This document shows, piece after piece, positions 24,387-33,967 of a stretch of DNA of 64,000 bases (its first letter is position 1; the number at the start of each line of letters is the position of its first letter). Made by a program: the position numbers and the translations under genes. The stretch is from assembly GCF_031454135.1 (NCBI RefSeq), contig NZ_JAVDQF010000001.1:3596001-3660000 (forward strand), written 5' to 3'. The notes under the pieces are model-generated. The model had not been told where the DNA came from, searched no databases, and was given only the letters and a program-made list of their open reading frames with translations. Source of the stretch: Arthrobacter russicus. GTDB lineage: Bacteria; Actinomycetota; Actinomycetes; Actinomycetales; Micrococcaceae.

Positions 24387-26153
24387 TCAGAGGCCCAAAT
24401 CGGCTTCGAAGGCTCCTTCTTCGAGCCGGGCTTTGAGCGTCTGCAGGAAGCGTCCGGCGTCCGCGCCGTCGACCAAACGGTGGTCGTAGGTCATCGACAA
24501 GTACATCATCTGCCGGATCGCGATGGTGTCGCCGCCGTCCGCGTCGGTCAGCACGACCGGGCGCTTGACGATCGAGCCGATGCCGAGGATCGCGACCTGC
24601 GGTTGGTTGATGATCGGGGTGTCGAAAAGCGCGCCGACCGAACCGAAGTTCGTGATCGAGAAGGTCCCGCCGGAAAGCTCGTCCGGGCCGATCTTGTTGT
24701 TGCGCGTCCGATTCGCCACGTCGGCGATCTTTCCGGCCAGGCCGGCCAGGTTGAGATTGCCGGCGTCGGAAATCACCGGAACCAGCAGGCCACGGTCGGT
24801 ATCGACCGCGATCGCCAAGTGCTCGGCATCGTGGAACGTGATTTCCTGCTTTTCTTCATCGTAGGAGGCGTTGACCTTGGGGTGCTGCTTGAGCGCCTCG
24901 GCCACCGCCTTCGCGATGAAGGGCAGGAAGGTCAGTTTCACGCCGCCGTTCTGTGCCTGGAAGGTGTTCTTCGCGGCATTGCGCAGCTTGGCGATTTTGG
25001 TCATGTCGACCTCGTGCACCTGGGTGAGCTGCGCCGAGGTGTCCAAAGACTCGCGCATCCGCCGCGCGATCACCTGGCGGATCCGGGGTGCCTTCTCCAC
25101 CGTGCCGCGCAGCGGCGACGGAGCCGCCGGGGTGCTGGCCACGGGGAGCTTTGCCGCTGGAGCCGTGAGCGGTGCGGCGGCTGCCGTCGCTGCGGGGGCC
25201 GCGACGGCCTTTGCAGCTTCTGCTGCGGCGAGCACGTCCTGCTTCCGGATCCGGCCGCCGACTCCGCTTCCGGTCAGGGCGCTGATCTCGATTCCGTGCT
25301 GGTTCGCGAGCTTGCGGACCAACGGCGTGACATAGTTCGACTCGCTGCCGGAGGCAACCGGAGCTGCGGCCGGAGGAGTAGCGGGTGCGGCCGGTGCCGG
25401 AGCAGCCGGTACTGCGGGAGCCGGTGCCGGAGCGGCCGGTGCTGCTGCGGGAGCCGCGGCCGGGGGAGCCGGTGCCGCCGGGGCAGCAACCGGTGCCGGA
25501 GCGGGCGCTGCCGGTGCGCTGGAGCCGATGACCGCGAGCACGGAGCCCACTTCCGCGGTCTCATCTTCGGCGACCTTGATTTCCAGCAACGTCCCGGCGA
25601 CCGGCGACGGGATCTCGGTGTCTACCTTGTCCGTGGAGACTTCCAACAGCGGTTCGTCCACTTCGACCGTTTCGCCGACGGCTTTGAGCCAACGGGTCAC
25701 GGTGCCTTCGGTGACGCTTTCGCCCAACGCCGGAAGGGTCACATCCTGGCCGGCTGCGGCGGGTGCAGCGGCCGGAGCTGCTTCGGCGGCCGGCGCGGCC
25801 GGAGCCTCGGCGGCAGGAGCCGGCTCGGCAGCCGGCGCCGCTTCGGCGACCGGTGCGGGCGCGGCTTCGGCAGCGGGTGCCGCTTCGGCGGCCGGAGCCG
25901 GGGCGGCCGCGGCATCGCCGGAACCGATCCGGACCAAGGGCGCGCCGACTTCGGCAGTCTCGTCTTCGGCGACCAGAATTTCCTCGATCACTCCGGCAAC
26001 CGGGGAGGGGATTTCGGTGTCGACCTTGTCGGTGGAAACCTCCAGCAGCGGTTCGTCGACTTCAACCCGGTCTCCGACCTGTTTGAGCCAGCGGGTGACC
26101 GTACCCTCGGTGACGCTTTCACCAAGAGCCGGCAAATTCACGGATTCAGACAT
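24387..26153 (-). CDS. sucB: 2-oxo acid dehydrogenase E2 (dihydrolipoamide succinyl/acyltransferase) with two lipoyl domains
   Basis: A 588-residue protein. Lipoyl domain 1 (residues 1-78; Lys43 in [10 protein letters not shown]) and a nearly identical lipoyl domain 2 (about 137-213) are joined by long Ala/Pro linkers. A peripheral-subunit-binding domain ([19 protein letters not shown], about 278-312) precedes the acyltransferase domain, ending in the catalytic [16 protein letters not shown]. It transfers succinyl or acetyl groups from E1 to CoA. In actinobacteria this type serves both pyruvate and 2-oxoglutarate complexes (dlaT of Mycobacterium), so the symbol is approximate. It follows lpd on the same strand with about 97 bp between. 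Confidence 0.95.
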   Translation of the reverse strand: MSESVNLPALGESVTEGTVTRWLKQVGDRVEVDEPLLEVSTDKVDTEIPSPVAGVIEEILVAEDETAEVGAPLVRIGSGDAAAAPAPAAEAAPAAEAAPAPVAEAAPAAEPAPAAEAPAAPAAEAAPAAAPAAAGQDVTLPALGESVTEGTVTRWLKAVGETVEVDEPLLEVSTDKVDTEIPSPVAGTLLEIKVAEDETAEVGSVLAVIGSSAPAAPAPAPVAAPAAPAPPAAAPAAAPAAPAPAPAVPAAPAPAAPATPPAAAPVASGSESNYVTPLVRKLANQHGIEISALTGSGVGGRIRKQDVLAAAEAAKAVAAPAATAAAAPLTAPAAKLPVASTPAAPSPLRGTVEKAPRIRQVIARRMRESLDTSAQLTQVHEVDMTKIAKLRNAAKNTFQAQNGGVKLTFLPFIAKAVAEALKQHPKVNASYDEEKQEITFHDAEHLAIAVDTDRGLLVPVISDAGNLNLAGLAGKIADVANRTRNNKIGPDELSGGTFSITNFGSVGALFDTPIINQPQVAILGIGSIVKRPVVLTDADGGDTIAIRQMMYLSMTYDHRLVDGADAGRFLQTLKARLEEGAFEADLGL

Positions 26154-26249
26154 GTCGTCCCCGTTTCTCCTTCAGAGATGCTGTTGTACTTTCAATCGTC
26201 TTCGTATCGAGCCTAGCGCCTAAGCCGCTTGCAGCCATGCTCCGCCGTC

Positions 26250-27650
26250 CTAACCGTGCAACGGCTTGCCGGCGAGCGCCATGGCGGTCTCGCCCAGGGA
26301 TTCGTTCTGCGTCGGGTGTGCGTGCACCAGTTGCGCCACGTCTTCCGGGTACGCTTCCCAGTTGACGATCAACTGGGCTTCGCCGATCTGTTCGCCCATC
26401 CGGGCGCCGATCATGTGCACGCCGACGATCGGGCCGTCTTTCTGCCGCACCATTTTCACGATGCCGCTGGTGCCCAGGATCGAGCTCTTGCCGTTGCCGG
26501 CCAAGTTGTACTCCTGCGCCTGGACATTGTCCGCGCCGAACTTCTCTTCGGCGGCCTTCTGGGTGAGGCCCACCGAAGCGATTTCCGGGTCGCAGTAGGT
26601 GACTTTCGGGATGTTGACGTCTTGCACCACTACCGGGTTGAGGCCGGCGATTTCTTCGGCGACGAAGATGCCCTGCTGGTAACCGCGGTGTGCCAGCTGC
26701 AAGCCCGGCACGATGTCGCCGATCGCGTAGACGTTGCCGACTCCGGTGTGCAGCCGCTCGTTGGCGAGCACGAAGCCGCGGTCCATCGGGATGCCGGCTT
26801 CTTCGTAGCCCAGTCCTGCAGTGTTCGGTCCACGGCCCACCGCGACGAGCAGCAGCTCGGCCTCAAAGGTGGTGCCATCGACCAAGGTGACCTTGACGCC
26901 GTCGTCGTTCTGTTCGACGCCCTGGAAGAAGGTGCCGGTGGAGAACTTGATGCCGCGCTTCTTGAAAGCGCGCTCCAGGTTCTTCACGATCGTGGCGTCC
27001 TCGTTCGGCACCAACGACGGCAGACCTTCGACGATCGTGACGTCGACGCCGAAGGACTTCCAGACCGAGGCGAATTCGCAACCGATGACGCCGCCGCCGA
27101 GGATGATCGCGCTCTTCGGAATGAAGTCCAGATTCAGCGCGGATTCGGAGGTGATCACCCGGCCGCCGATTTCCAGTCCGGGCAGGGTCTTCGAGTAGGA
27201 GCCGGAGGCCAACACGATGTTCTTGCCGGTGTAGGCGGTTGCCTTGCCGTCGGCATCGGTCACGGTGACGGTGTCGGGGGCGGTGAGTTTGCCCTCGCCC
27301 TCGAGCACCGTGATCGCCTTCTTGGACTTGATCAGTCCCTGCAGGCCTTTGTATTTGCCCGCGATGATGTTGTCTTTGTACGCGACGACCGCGTTGATGT
27401 CGATGCCCTGGAGTTCGACATTGACGCCGTATTTCGCCGAGTCGCGGGCGTGGTCGGCGAGTTCCGCAGAGTGCAGCAAAGCCTTGGTGGGGATGCAGCC
27501 GGTGTGCAGGCAGGTGCCGCCCAGCTTGCTCTTCTCTACCAAGCCCACGGTGAAGCCCAGCTGGACCGCGCGCAAAGCGGTCGCATAACCGGCGCTTCCG
27601 GCGCCGAGAATAAGGATGTCGAATTCTTGCCCAGTTGCCTGTTCGGCCAC
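26250..27650 (-). CDS. lpdA: Dihydrolipoamide dehydrogenase (E3)
   Basis: A 466-residue FAD enzyme that reoxidises the lipoyl groups of the E2 encoded next to it. The FAD-binding GAGSAGYATA is near residue 17, the redox disulfide is in LGGTCLHTGCIPTK, the NAD-binding GGGVIGCEFAS near residue 185, and the catalytic His-Glu is in HAHPTQNESLGE near the end. The GTG start at 27650 gives the normal N-terminus (AEQATGQEFDILILGAGSAG) and has a GGGAG ribosome site; an upstream ATG would add 36 unlikely residues. Order pepA, lpd, sucB on the minus strand. Confidence 0.97.
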   Translation of the reverse strand: MAEQATGQEFDILILGAGSAGYATALRAVQLGFTVGLVEKSKLGGTCLHTGCIPTKALLHSAELADHARDSAKYGVNVELQGIDINAVVAYKDNIIAGKYKGLQGLIKSKKAITVLEGEGKLTAPDTVTVTDADGKATAYTGKNIVLASGSYSKTLPGLEIGGRVITSESALNLDFIPKSAIILGGGVIGCEFASVWKSFGVDVTIVEGLPSLVPNEDATIVKNLERAFKKRGIKFSTGTFFQGVEQNDDGVKVTLVDGTTFEAELLLVAVGRGPNTAGLGYEEAGIPMDRGFVLANERLHTGVGNVYAIGDIVPGLQLAHRGYQQGIFVAEEIAGLNPVVVQDVNIPKVTYCDPEIASVGLTQKAAEEKFGADNVQAQEYNLAGNGKSSILGTSGIVKMVRQKDGPIVGVHMIGARMGEQIGEAQLIVNWEAYPEDVAQLVHAHPTQNESLGETAMALAGKPLHG

Positions 27651-27882
27651 GTGAACGCTCCCTCGCGTGTATGACTGTTCAACGGTGTGATGGTCGGTAG
27701 GACAGTCGATTGCTGAACTTCCCTGGGCGCCCGCCGAATCCACACTTAAGCCCGGCACGTTCGGGAAATACTTTCAGGATTCACCTTAGCGTCCGGCGCA
27801 CGCCGTCTCCACCTGTGACAGGGTGTCAGCGTCCGTTTGTGGTGCGATTCACTCAGGGTTGTGATTCAGCAGCCATCCGGGA

Positions 27883-29412
27883 CTACTTGGCGCCTGCGGC
27901 TAGGCCCTCCGCGTAACTCACCAAGGTCCGCACCGATACTCCGGTGCCCTGTTTCGGTGTGTATCCGTAAGGCGCGGATTCGTTGAAGGCCGGTCCGGCG
28001 ATATCCAGGTGCGCCCAGGGGATCTGCTCGCCGGACTTCGCCTGGCCGACGAATTCGTTCAGGAAGGCCGCTGCGGTCATCATGCCGCCGGCCTTTTCGC
28101 CGATGTTCGCCAGGTCGGCGACCGGGGAATCCAGGCTGGGCCGGAGTTCTTCGGGGATCGGCATGGTCCAGAACAGCTCGCCGGCCTTGTCCGCCGCGGC
28201 TTTGACCGCGTTGCTGGTCTGCTCATCGCCCATCACGGCACTCACCCGGTTGCCGAGCGCGACCATCTGGGCGCCGGTCAGCGTGGCCACATCCAGGATC
28301 ACGTCGGGGTGTTCGGTGGAGGCGACGGCCAAGCCGTCGGCCATCACCAGACGGCCTTCGGCATCGGTGTTGAGCACTTCGACGGTCTTGCCGCCGAAGA
28401 TGGTGATCACATCGGAGGGGCGGGTCGCCGTAGCCGAGGGCATGTTCTCGGCGATGCACAGCCAAGCGGTGACCTTCACCGGCAAGCCGAGCTCGGCTAC
28501 TGCCAGGGTCGCGTTCAGGATCGCCGCGGCACCGCCCATATCGCACTTCATGGTCATCATCGATGCTGCCGGCTTGAGCGAAATTCCGCCGGTGTCGAAA
28601 GTGATGCCTTTGCCGACCAGGGCCATGTGCTTCTTCGCCCGGGCCGGCGCGTACTCGACCTTGACCAGGCGCGGCGCCCGGGAAGAACCCTTTCCGACGC
28701 CCAGGATTCCGCCGAAGCCTTCCTTTTCGAGCTTTTTCTCGTCCCAGACGGTGACCTTGACCGGCAGGCCTTTGGCCAAGTCTTTGGCGGCCTCGGCGAA
28801 GGTCTCCGGGAACAGGTGGCTCGGCGGTTCGTTCACCAGCGAGCGGGTAGCGTTCACCGCTTTGCCCACCGCCGTCGAGCGGTTCAGGATGGTTTTCGCG
28901 GCCCGGGAGTTCAGCGACGTCGCAATCACCGCTTTCTGCACCGGGGATTTCAGTGCGGCCGGATCGCTCCGGCGGGCTTGGTAGCTGTAGGCGCCCAGCG
29001 CAGCGCCCTCGGCGATCGCGGTGAGCTGGGCGGCTTCGGCGGCGGGCAGGGCCAGCACCACGGTGTCGGTTCCGGCGAGTTGCCGCAAGGCGGAGCCGGC
29101 TGCGCGGCGCAGCGCTTCCGGGCTCGGCGCGGCGTCCGGGCCGGTGCCGATTGCGCCCAATCCGGCCAGGACCAGGACTTTGGCTTCGACTCCGGCCGGA
29201 GCCGGCAACCGGTGGAATCCGTCCGCGTTGCCGGTCACCCCGAGCGAACTCAGCGATTCGTTCAACGCTGCGGTCTCCTCCGCAGCCAAGGGGCTGTCCA
29301 AGAGCGCCGGACCATCGCTTCCTTTGACCACGCCGATCACCAGGGCATCGCCCTCGATCGATCCGGCGGGAGAATTGCTTGCTGCAAGCGAAACGACACT
29401 GTTCAAGGCCAC
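27883..29412 (-). CDS. pepA: Leucyl aminopeptidase (M17)
   Basis: A 509-residue cytoplasmic metallopeptidase that removes N-terminal residues from peptides. The C-terminal catalytic half has the two-metal site: Lys and Asp in VGKGITFDTGGISLKPA, Asp in MKCDMGGAAA, and Asp-Glu plus Arg in NTDAEGRLVMADGL; YTPKQGTGVSVRTL is the usual end. Length is normal for the family. It is the first gene of a leftward set pepA-lpd-sucB; 233 bp separate it from lpd, so lpd may have its own promoter. A 21-bp palindrome lies 44 bp upstream of the ATG. Confidence 0.97.
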   Translation of the reverse strand: MALNSVVSLAASNSPAGSIEGDALVIGVVKGSDGPALLDSPLAAEETAALNESLSSLGVTGNADGFHRLPAPAGVEAKVLVLAGLGAIGTGPDAAPSPEALRRAAGSALRQLAGTDTVVLALPAAEAAQLTAIAEGAALGAYSYQARRSDPAALKSPVQKAVIATSLNSRAAKTILNRSTAVGKAVNATRSLVNEPPSHLFPETFAEAAKDLAKGLPVKVTVWDEKKLEKEGFGGILGVGKGSSRAPRLVKVEYAPARAKKHMALVGKGITFDTGGISLKPAASMMTMKCDMGGAAAILNATLAVAELGLPVKVTAWLCIAENMPSATATRPSDVITIFGGKTVEVLNTDAEGRLVMADGLAVASTEHPDVILDVATLTGAQMVALGNRVSAVMGDEQTSNAVKAAADKAGELFWTMPIPEELRPSLDSPVADLANIGEKAGGMMTAAAFLNEFVGQAKSGEQIPWAHLDIAGPAFNESAPYGYTPKQGTGVSVRTLVSYAEGLAAGAK

Positions 29413-29455
29413 GGGGGATTCCTCACTGCTCTACGCTGATTCTTTTCGGGCTGCT

Positions 29456-29476
29456 GGAGGTTGCACTGCAACCTCC
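29456..29476. promoter_or_regulatory. 21-bp palindrome in the pepA / PAC2 divergent region
   Basis: GGAGGTTGCA, a central C, and TGCAACCTCC form a perfect 10-bp-arm inverted repeat, 44 bp upstream of pepA. It may be an operator for pepA; a short hairpin in the leader is the alternative. Confidence 0.5.
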
Positions 29477-29631
29477 GCGTTCTTGATCGTAGTCTTTTCC
29501 GCGCCGCGGTGTTCGCCGGACCGTGTTCGCTGCCGGAGAACCCGGCCCGGCGTCGGAATGTTTCGGCCGGGTGCCGGTGTTGCAGAAGTAGATTGTTAGG
29601 CTTGTAAGCCCAGAGTTGCGGGAGGACCGGG

Positions 29632-30561
29632 ATGAAAGAAATCAAGTACGTGCCGTTTTTGGATCCGGAGTCCCTTTACGCCTCGAATGAAGATTTGCTG
29701 CACGACGGAGGCCTCAAAGGGCTGAACTTGTTGATGGGATTCACCGGATTCACCGATGCCGGCCATGTGGTGAGCCAGATCAATGCCGAGCTCCTGGACA
29801 AATTGGATGCCGAGCCGGTTGCGCTGTTCGACATCGACCAGTTGATCGATTACCGTTCCCGCCGCCCGCAAATCAGCTTCGTCGAGGACCACCTCACCGA
29901 CTACCAGCAACCGGCGATGATCCTGTACAAACTGGTCGACGGTTTGGGCCAGCCGTTCTTGTTCCTGGCCGGAAACGAGCCGGATCTGCAGTGGGAGCGG
30001 TTCAGCGCCGCGGTCGTCGACCTGGTGCAGCGGCTGGACGTGAACCTGGTGGCCTGGGTGCATTCGATCCCGATGCCGGTGCCGCACACCCGGCCGATCG
30101 GCGTCACGGTGCACGGCAACCGGCCGGATCTGATCGAAGGCATGTCCACCTGGAAGGCCACCGTGCAGTTGCCGTCGGCGATCGGGCACCTCTTGGAAGT
30201 GCGTCTGGCCGAGGCCGGGCGGAACATCGCCGGCTACGCGGTCCATGTGCCGCATTATCTGGCGGATGCCGAGTACCCGCGGGCCGCAGTGGCCGCCTTG
30301 GAGTACTTGGGCGCAGCCGCTTCGTTGATGCTGCCGACCGACCGGTTGCGCGAGTCCGGGCGCGAGGTGGAGCGTCAGATCACGGAACAGGTGAAAGGCT
30401 CGACCGAGGTGCAGGGCGTGGTGCAACGGTTGGAGCAGCAATACGACGAGCGGCAGCAGGACGTGCCGGTGCGGTCCTTGTTGGCCGCGGACGGCGAACA
30501 CCTGCCCGACGCCGACGAGCTGGGTGCCGCGATCGAGGCCTATCTCGCCGACCAGGACTGA
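29632..30561 (+). CDS. PAC2-family protein (proteasome-assembly-chaperone fold)
   Basis: A 309-residue protein beginning with LLMGFTGFTDAGHVVSQ and containing IDQLIDYRSRRP, VHSIPMPVPHTRP and VPHYLADAEYPRAAVAALEYL, the usual PAC2 pattern of actinobacteria. The C-terminal 60 residues form an acidic helix. The ATG has a GGGAGG ribosome site. PAC2 proteins occur beside proteasome genes in some actinobacteria, but a chaperone role in bacteria is unproven. Its last codons and stop lie in an 18-bp repeat duplicated downstream. Confidence 0.88.
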   Translation: MKEIKYVPFLDPESLYASNEDLLHDGGLKGLNLLMGFTGFTDAGHVVSQINAELLDKLDAEPVALFDIDQLIDYRSRRPQISFVEDHLTDYQQPAMILYKLVDGLGQPFLFLAGNEPDLQWERFSAAVVDLVQRLDVNLVAWVHSIPMPVPHTRPIGVTVHGNRPDLIEGMSTWKATVQLPSAIGHLLEVRLAEAGRNIAGYAVHVPHYLADAEYPRAAVAALEYLGAAASLMLPTDRLRESGREVERQITEQVKGSTEVQGVVQRLEQQYDERQQDVPVRSLLAADGEHLPDADELGAAIEAYLADQD

Positions 30562-30616
30562 TTCGCCGACCAGGACTGATTCGCCGAGCAGGGCTGATTC
30601 GCCGAGCAGGGCTGGG
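30545..30616 (+). repeat. Four 18-bp tandem repeats covering the PAC2 gene stop codon
   Basis: Units start at 30545, 30563, 30581 and 30599, with the pattern TCGCCGACCAGGACTGAT. The first holds the PAC2 end (ADQD, TGA). Because the unit is 18 bp the same stop recurs in frame in copies 2 and 3, while in copy 4 TGA has become TGG. Confidence 0.9.
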
Positions 30617-30811
30617 CGGTTGGGCTGGTTCGGGCAACGCTTCCCGGGTGGGGGCTCGGGCCGCCGGGCCTGTGCCCCGTGGCCGCTTGCCGCTCCCTGG
30701 TCTTTTCCTCCGCTCCTTGTCTCTTCCTCCGCAGGGGCGAGTTCAGCCGGTTTCCCCACATCCGCTGTTCCGCCGTTGTACCGAGCCGGCGTCGTTGGGC
30801 AGGCTGGGGAA

Positions 30812-32095
30812 ATGGATCGCGAAGAGGTAGTCTCCGTCGCTTCACCCGAGGACGTTTTGGCTTACGTGCCGCATTTCCTGGGTTATTGGCCGCAGCGCTC
30901 GCTGGTGGTTCTGGCCTTGCGGGGCAAGCAGCTCGGGGCCAGCCTGCGGCTGGATTTGCCGGACCGTTCCGCTAGTTTCCCGGAGCAGATCCGGTATGCC
31001 CGCAATGTTGCCGGGCACCTCTCGGTGGATGATAGGGCAGACGGTGCTTTGCTTGCCGTGTATGCCGGAATCGACTGGCGCGACGCTGCGGATCCCGGCT
31101 ATGACCGGTTGATGTTCTGCTTGGCCCAATCCCTGGCATCGGCGGGGCTGCCGGTGCGCGAGGCTTGGTGGGTCGGCGAAACCAAGTGGCGGGATTACTT
31201 GTGTCGGGACGCCTCGTGTTGCCCGTTCGACGGCTATTCCCTGAAAACCGTCCTGAACAGTGCACTGAGCGCAGAGTTGGTGTTCCGCGGCAGCTGTTAC
31301 GAACCGGATTTGGCGGCAGCGATGGAACTGCCGGAGACGAGCCCGGCGCGGCGCGCAGCCGGCCGGGCGGCATTCGAAGCTGCAGGGCGCGGTGTTTCCC
31401 TCGGGCAGCCGGAGGCCGCGGAATTCGACCGGGCCCTGCGCCACTGGGAGGCCGCGTTGTCCACTGAAGATTCCGTACCGGACGCCGTCGTACCCGACAC
31501 TGCCGTACCCGACACTGCCGTACCCGACGCGGTTCGGCCGGATGCGGCCGCAAGCGGAATGCCGGGGGCCGGGACCAGTGCCGGAGGCATGGGCCAGGCG
31601 GGTCGGCTCGCCGTTTGGCTGTGCAATCCGCATCTCCGGGACGCCATTTTGGTGCTCGCGCTTGCGGATCGCAGTCGGGCTGCGGAAAAAGGTGCTGCGG
31701 AGCTGCTGCTGGGCAGCCCGGAGCTGGTGCCGGACTGGCCCAGGTTGGCCCGGCTCGAAGCAATCCTGCGTCAGATCGTCGCTTTGCACGGAATCAAGGC
31801 GGTTCCCGGAACGGCCGGATCAGGCGGAGTGCTTGCCGAAGAATCTTGCTCCGGAGAACCCTGCTCCGGGCCGACGCTCCGTGGCGCGGCCGTAGCGGCG
31901 CTGACCGGTCTCGGCTGGCTGGAATGGTGCCGAGGCCGGGGGAGCCGTGCCGGTGCCCATCTGGATGCCGCGCTCGCCCTGCAGCCCGGCTACCGTCTGG
32001 CCGCGCTTTTCCTGCAGCTGATCGAATCCGGACTGCTCTGCAACTGGGCCAAAAATGAAGCGACCGCTTGGCAGCGCGGCCCGGAAGCTGCCTGA
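30812..32095 (+). CDS. DUF4192 domain protein
   Basis: A 427-residue protein, no membrane helix. The DUF4192 hallmark is at the N-terminus: SPEDVLAYVPHFLGYWPQRSLVVLAL, followed by YAGIDW and AWWVGETKWRDYLC. Residues about 225-241 contain four VPDxA-type repeats. The C-terminal part resembles a TPR-like helical region (GAHLDAALALQPGYRLAALFL). ATG at 30812 is preferred because GGGGA precedes it and the family begins there. Function unknown; upstream of sigA by 336 bp in the same direction. Confidence 0.85.
   Translation: MDREEVVSVASPEDVLAYVPHFLGYWPQRSLVVLALRGKQLGASLRLDLPDRSASFPEQIRYARNVAGHLSVDDRADGALLAVYAGIDWRDAADPGYDRLMFCLAQSLASAGLPVREAWWVGETKWRDYLCRDASCCPFDGYSLKTVLNSALSAELVFRGSCYEPDLAAAMELPETSPARRAAGRAAFEAAGRGVSLGQPEAAEFDRALRHWEAALSTEDSVPDAVVPDTAVPDTAVPDAVRPDAAASGMPGAGTSAGGMGQAGRLAVWLCNPHLRDAILVLALADRSRAAEKGAAELLLGSPELVPDWPRLARLEAILRQIVALHGIKAVPGTAGSGGVLAEESCSGEPCSGPTLRGAAVAALTGLGWLEWCRGRGSRAGAHLDAALALQPGYRLAALFLQLIESGLLCNWAKNEATAWQRGPEAA
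31475..31534 (+). repeat. Four 15-bp tandem repeats inside DUF4192 gene
   Basis: Units at 31475, 31490, 31505 and 31520 (middle ones GTACCCGACACTGCC) encode the peptide pattern VPDAV/VPDTA. They are in frame, so length polymorphism would be tolerated. Confidence 0.9.
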
Positions 32096-32431
32096 CCGGA
32101 AACCGGGGAATGCCCGCCGCTGCTCGGTTCACGGAGCTTTCCTAGCCGGTCTTCAGGGAGTCCGAGGGTGCGTCCCGATGAATTCGGCTCTTCGTTCAAA
32201 AGCGGCCCGCAAGTCGTGAGACAATATATGGACGACCCGGTGGGGTCCGTGAATGATTCGCGTAGTCGGTTTCCGAATTCCTCAGTGGTTTCGGGAACAA
32301 GATGACATTGTCGGCAGTTGTAACCATTGACCCTGCAGGCTGTGATCGCGAGTGATAGCGATCACGGACTTGACAGGGTCATAGTGGTGTTGCGCGCAGG
32401 TAACGCTACAAGCTGCAAGGAAAGGTAATCA
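32096..32431. other. Upstream region of sigA
   Basis: A 336-bp region that must hold the sigA promoter(s). No further gene is seen. It contains the CRP-like site at 32351-32366, a perfect -35 TTGACA at 32370-32375 without an obvious -10 at normal distance, and an 8-bp-arm inverted repeat GTGATCGC/GCGATCAC at 32342-32365 that overlaps the CRP-like site. Confidence 0.6.
32351..32366. promoter_or_regulatory. CRP/GlxR-like site next to a consensus -35 upstream of sigA
   Basis: AGTGATAGCGATCACG has the GTGA-N6-TCAC layout known for CRP-family regulators (GlxR consensus TGTGA-N6-TCACA). TTGACA follows 4 bp later at 32370. Binding here is inference. Confidence 0.45.
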
Positions 32432-33787
32432 GTGTCTCCAACTGCACGGAAGATCAGCGCAACCGCTGCCCCCGAGGAACCTGCCGTGGCAGCGACGTCC
32501 GGCACCCGTACCGCGGTGAAGGATGCCCCGGCGACGAAGAAGCCGGCCGCCAAAAAGACCGCCGTTTCAGCCAAGGCTGAGCCGGCGGAGGAAAAATTGA
32601 CTCCGGCACAGAAGCGGGCAGCCACTGCTGCCGCGAAAAAGGCCGAACTTCCCGACGGGGAGGCTGCAGCCAAACCTGCCCGTGGCCGCAAGCCCAAGGC
32701 CGAAGCCGAAGAGCCGGCCGCTGAGGTCGACGAGGATGCCGAAGAGCCGGCAGAGCCTGCCGAAGGCGAGTTGGGCGAAGCCGCGGCAGTTGCCGAGGAG
32801 CCGACCGGTTCCGGTTTCGTCTATTCCGATGCCGACGATGACGATGCTCCAGTGCAGCAGGTCATGTCCGCCGGAGCCACTGCGGATCCGGTCAAAGACT
32901 ATTTGAAGCAGATCGGCAAAGTCGCCCTGTTGAACGCGGAGCAGGAAGTCGACCTGGCCTTGCGGATCGAAGCGGGTCTTTACGCCGAGGAAAAACTTGC
33001 TGCGGACGACGGCAAGCTCGCGGACAAACTCAAGCGGGAATACCAGTGGGTCATCCATGACGGCAAGCGGGCGAAGAACCACCTGCTCGAGGCCAACTTG
33101 CGCCTGGTGGTTTCGCTCGCGAAGCGTTACACCGGCCGCGGCATGCTGTTCCTGGATTTGATCCAGGAAGGCAACCTCGGGTTGATCCGCGCGGTGGAGA
33201 AGTTCGACTACACCAAAGGCTTCAAGTTCTCCACCTATGCCACTTGGTGGATCCGGCAGGCGATCACCAGGGCCATGGCGGACCAGGCGCGGACCATCCG
33301 CATTCCGGTGCACATGGTCGAAGTGATCAACAAACTTGCCCGGGTGCAGCGCCAAATGCTCCAGGACTTGGGACGCGAGCCCACGCCGGAAGAGTTGGCT
33401 CTGGAACTCGACATGACGCCGGAAAAGGTCGTCGAGGTGCAGAAGTACGGCCGGGAGCCGATTTCGCTGCACACGCCCTTGGGCGAAGACGGGGATTCGG
33501 AGTTCGGCGATCTGATCGAAGACTCCGAGGCCGTGGTGCCGGCGGATGCGGTCAGCTTCACCTTGCTCCAGGAGCAATTGCACTCGGTGCTCGATACCCT
33601 CTCCGAGCGGGAAGCCGGAGTGGTCGCGATGCGCTTCGGACTGACCGACGGACAGCCGAAGACTTTAGACGAAATCGGCAAAGTCTACGGCGTCACCCGC
33701 GAGCGGATCCGGCAGATCGAGTCCAAAACCATGTCGAAACTTCGGCACCCCTCGCGGTCGCAGGTCTTGCGCGACTACCTGGACTAA
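32432..33787 (+). CDS. sigA: Primary RNA polymerase sigma factor
   Basis: A 451-residue housekeeping sigma factor. The first about 145 residues are a Lys/Ala/Pro-rich then acidic stretch typical of actinobacterial SigA/HrdB. Region 1.2 follows ([20 protein letters not shown]), then region 2 ([32 protein letters not shown] with the -10 reading [19 protein letters not shown]), region 3, and region 4 ([20 protein letters not shown]) ending in LRDYLD. GTG start with AAGGAAAGG ahead. The place near DUF7455 and parE is conserved in Micrococcales as far as I recall. Confidence 0.98.
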   Translation: MSPTARKISATAAPEEPAVAATSGTRTAVKDAPATKKPAAKKTAVSAKAEPAEEKLTPAQKRAATAAAKKAELPDGEAAAKPARGRKPKAEAEEPAAEVDEDAEEPAEPAEGELGEAAAVAEEPTGSGFVYSDADDDDAPVQQVMSAGATADPVKDYLKQIGKVALLNAEQEVDLALRIEAGLYAEEKLAADDGKLADKLKREYQWVIHDGKRAKNHLLEANLRLVVSLAKRYTGRGMLFLDLIQEGNLGLIRAVEKFDYTKGFKFSTYATWWIRQAITRAMADQARTIRIPVHMVEVINKLARVQRQMLQDLGREPTPEELALELDMTPEKVVEVQKYGREPISLHTPLGEDGDSEFGDLIEDSEAVVPADAVSFTLLQEQLHSVLDTLSEREAGVVAMRFGLTDGQPKTLDEIGKVYGVTRERIRQIESKTMSKLRHPSRSQVLRDYLD

Positions 33788-33838
33788 ATCGGTTCCACAT
33801 CGCCGGTCGGCCCACGGCTGCTGCGATGCCGGATTGAA

Positions 33839-33874
33839 CGGAAGGGCGGAACTCCCAGGAGTTCCGCCCTTCCG
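33839..33874 (+). terminator. sigA terminator
   Basis: A perfect 15-bp stem, CGGAAGGGCGGAACT at 33839-33853 with its complement at 33860-33874, loop CCCAGG, 51 bp after the sigA stop. Confidence 0.9.
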
Positions 33875-33906
33875 CGTACTCGGCCCGTGAATCTCCGGTA
33901 GACGCA

Positions 33907-33937
33907 AAGGGCACCCGGCGGATTGCCGGGCGCCCTT
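33907..33937 (-). terminator. Terminator of DUF7455 gene
   Basis: AAGGGC-A-CCCGGC at 33907-33919 pairs with GCCGGG-C-GCCCTT at 33925-33937 around GATT-type loop, 30 bp beyond the minus-strand stop at 33968; it may also back up sigA termination. Confidence 0.85.
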
Positions 33938-33967
33938 CAACGCTACTGTTCAGTTCGGTGCAAATCT

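Noticed and set aside
32351-32366. Certain GlxR regulation of sigA
   Set aside because: The motif half-sites GTGA/TCAC are short and the regulator is not in the window; kept only as a low-confidence site.
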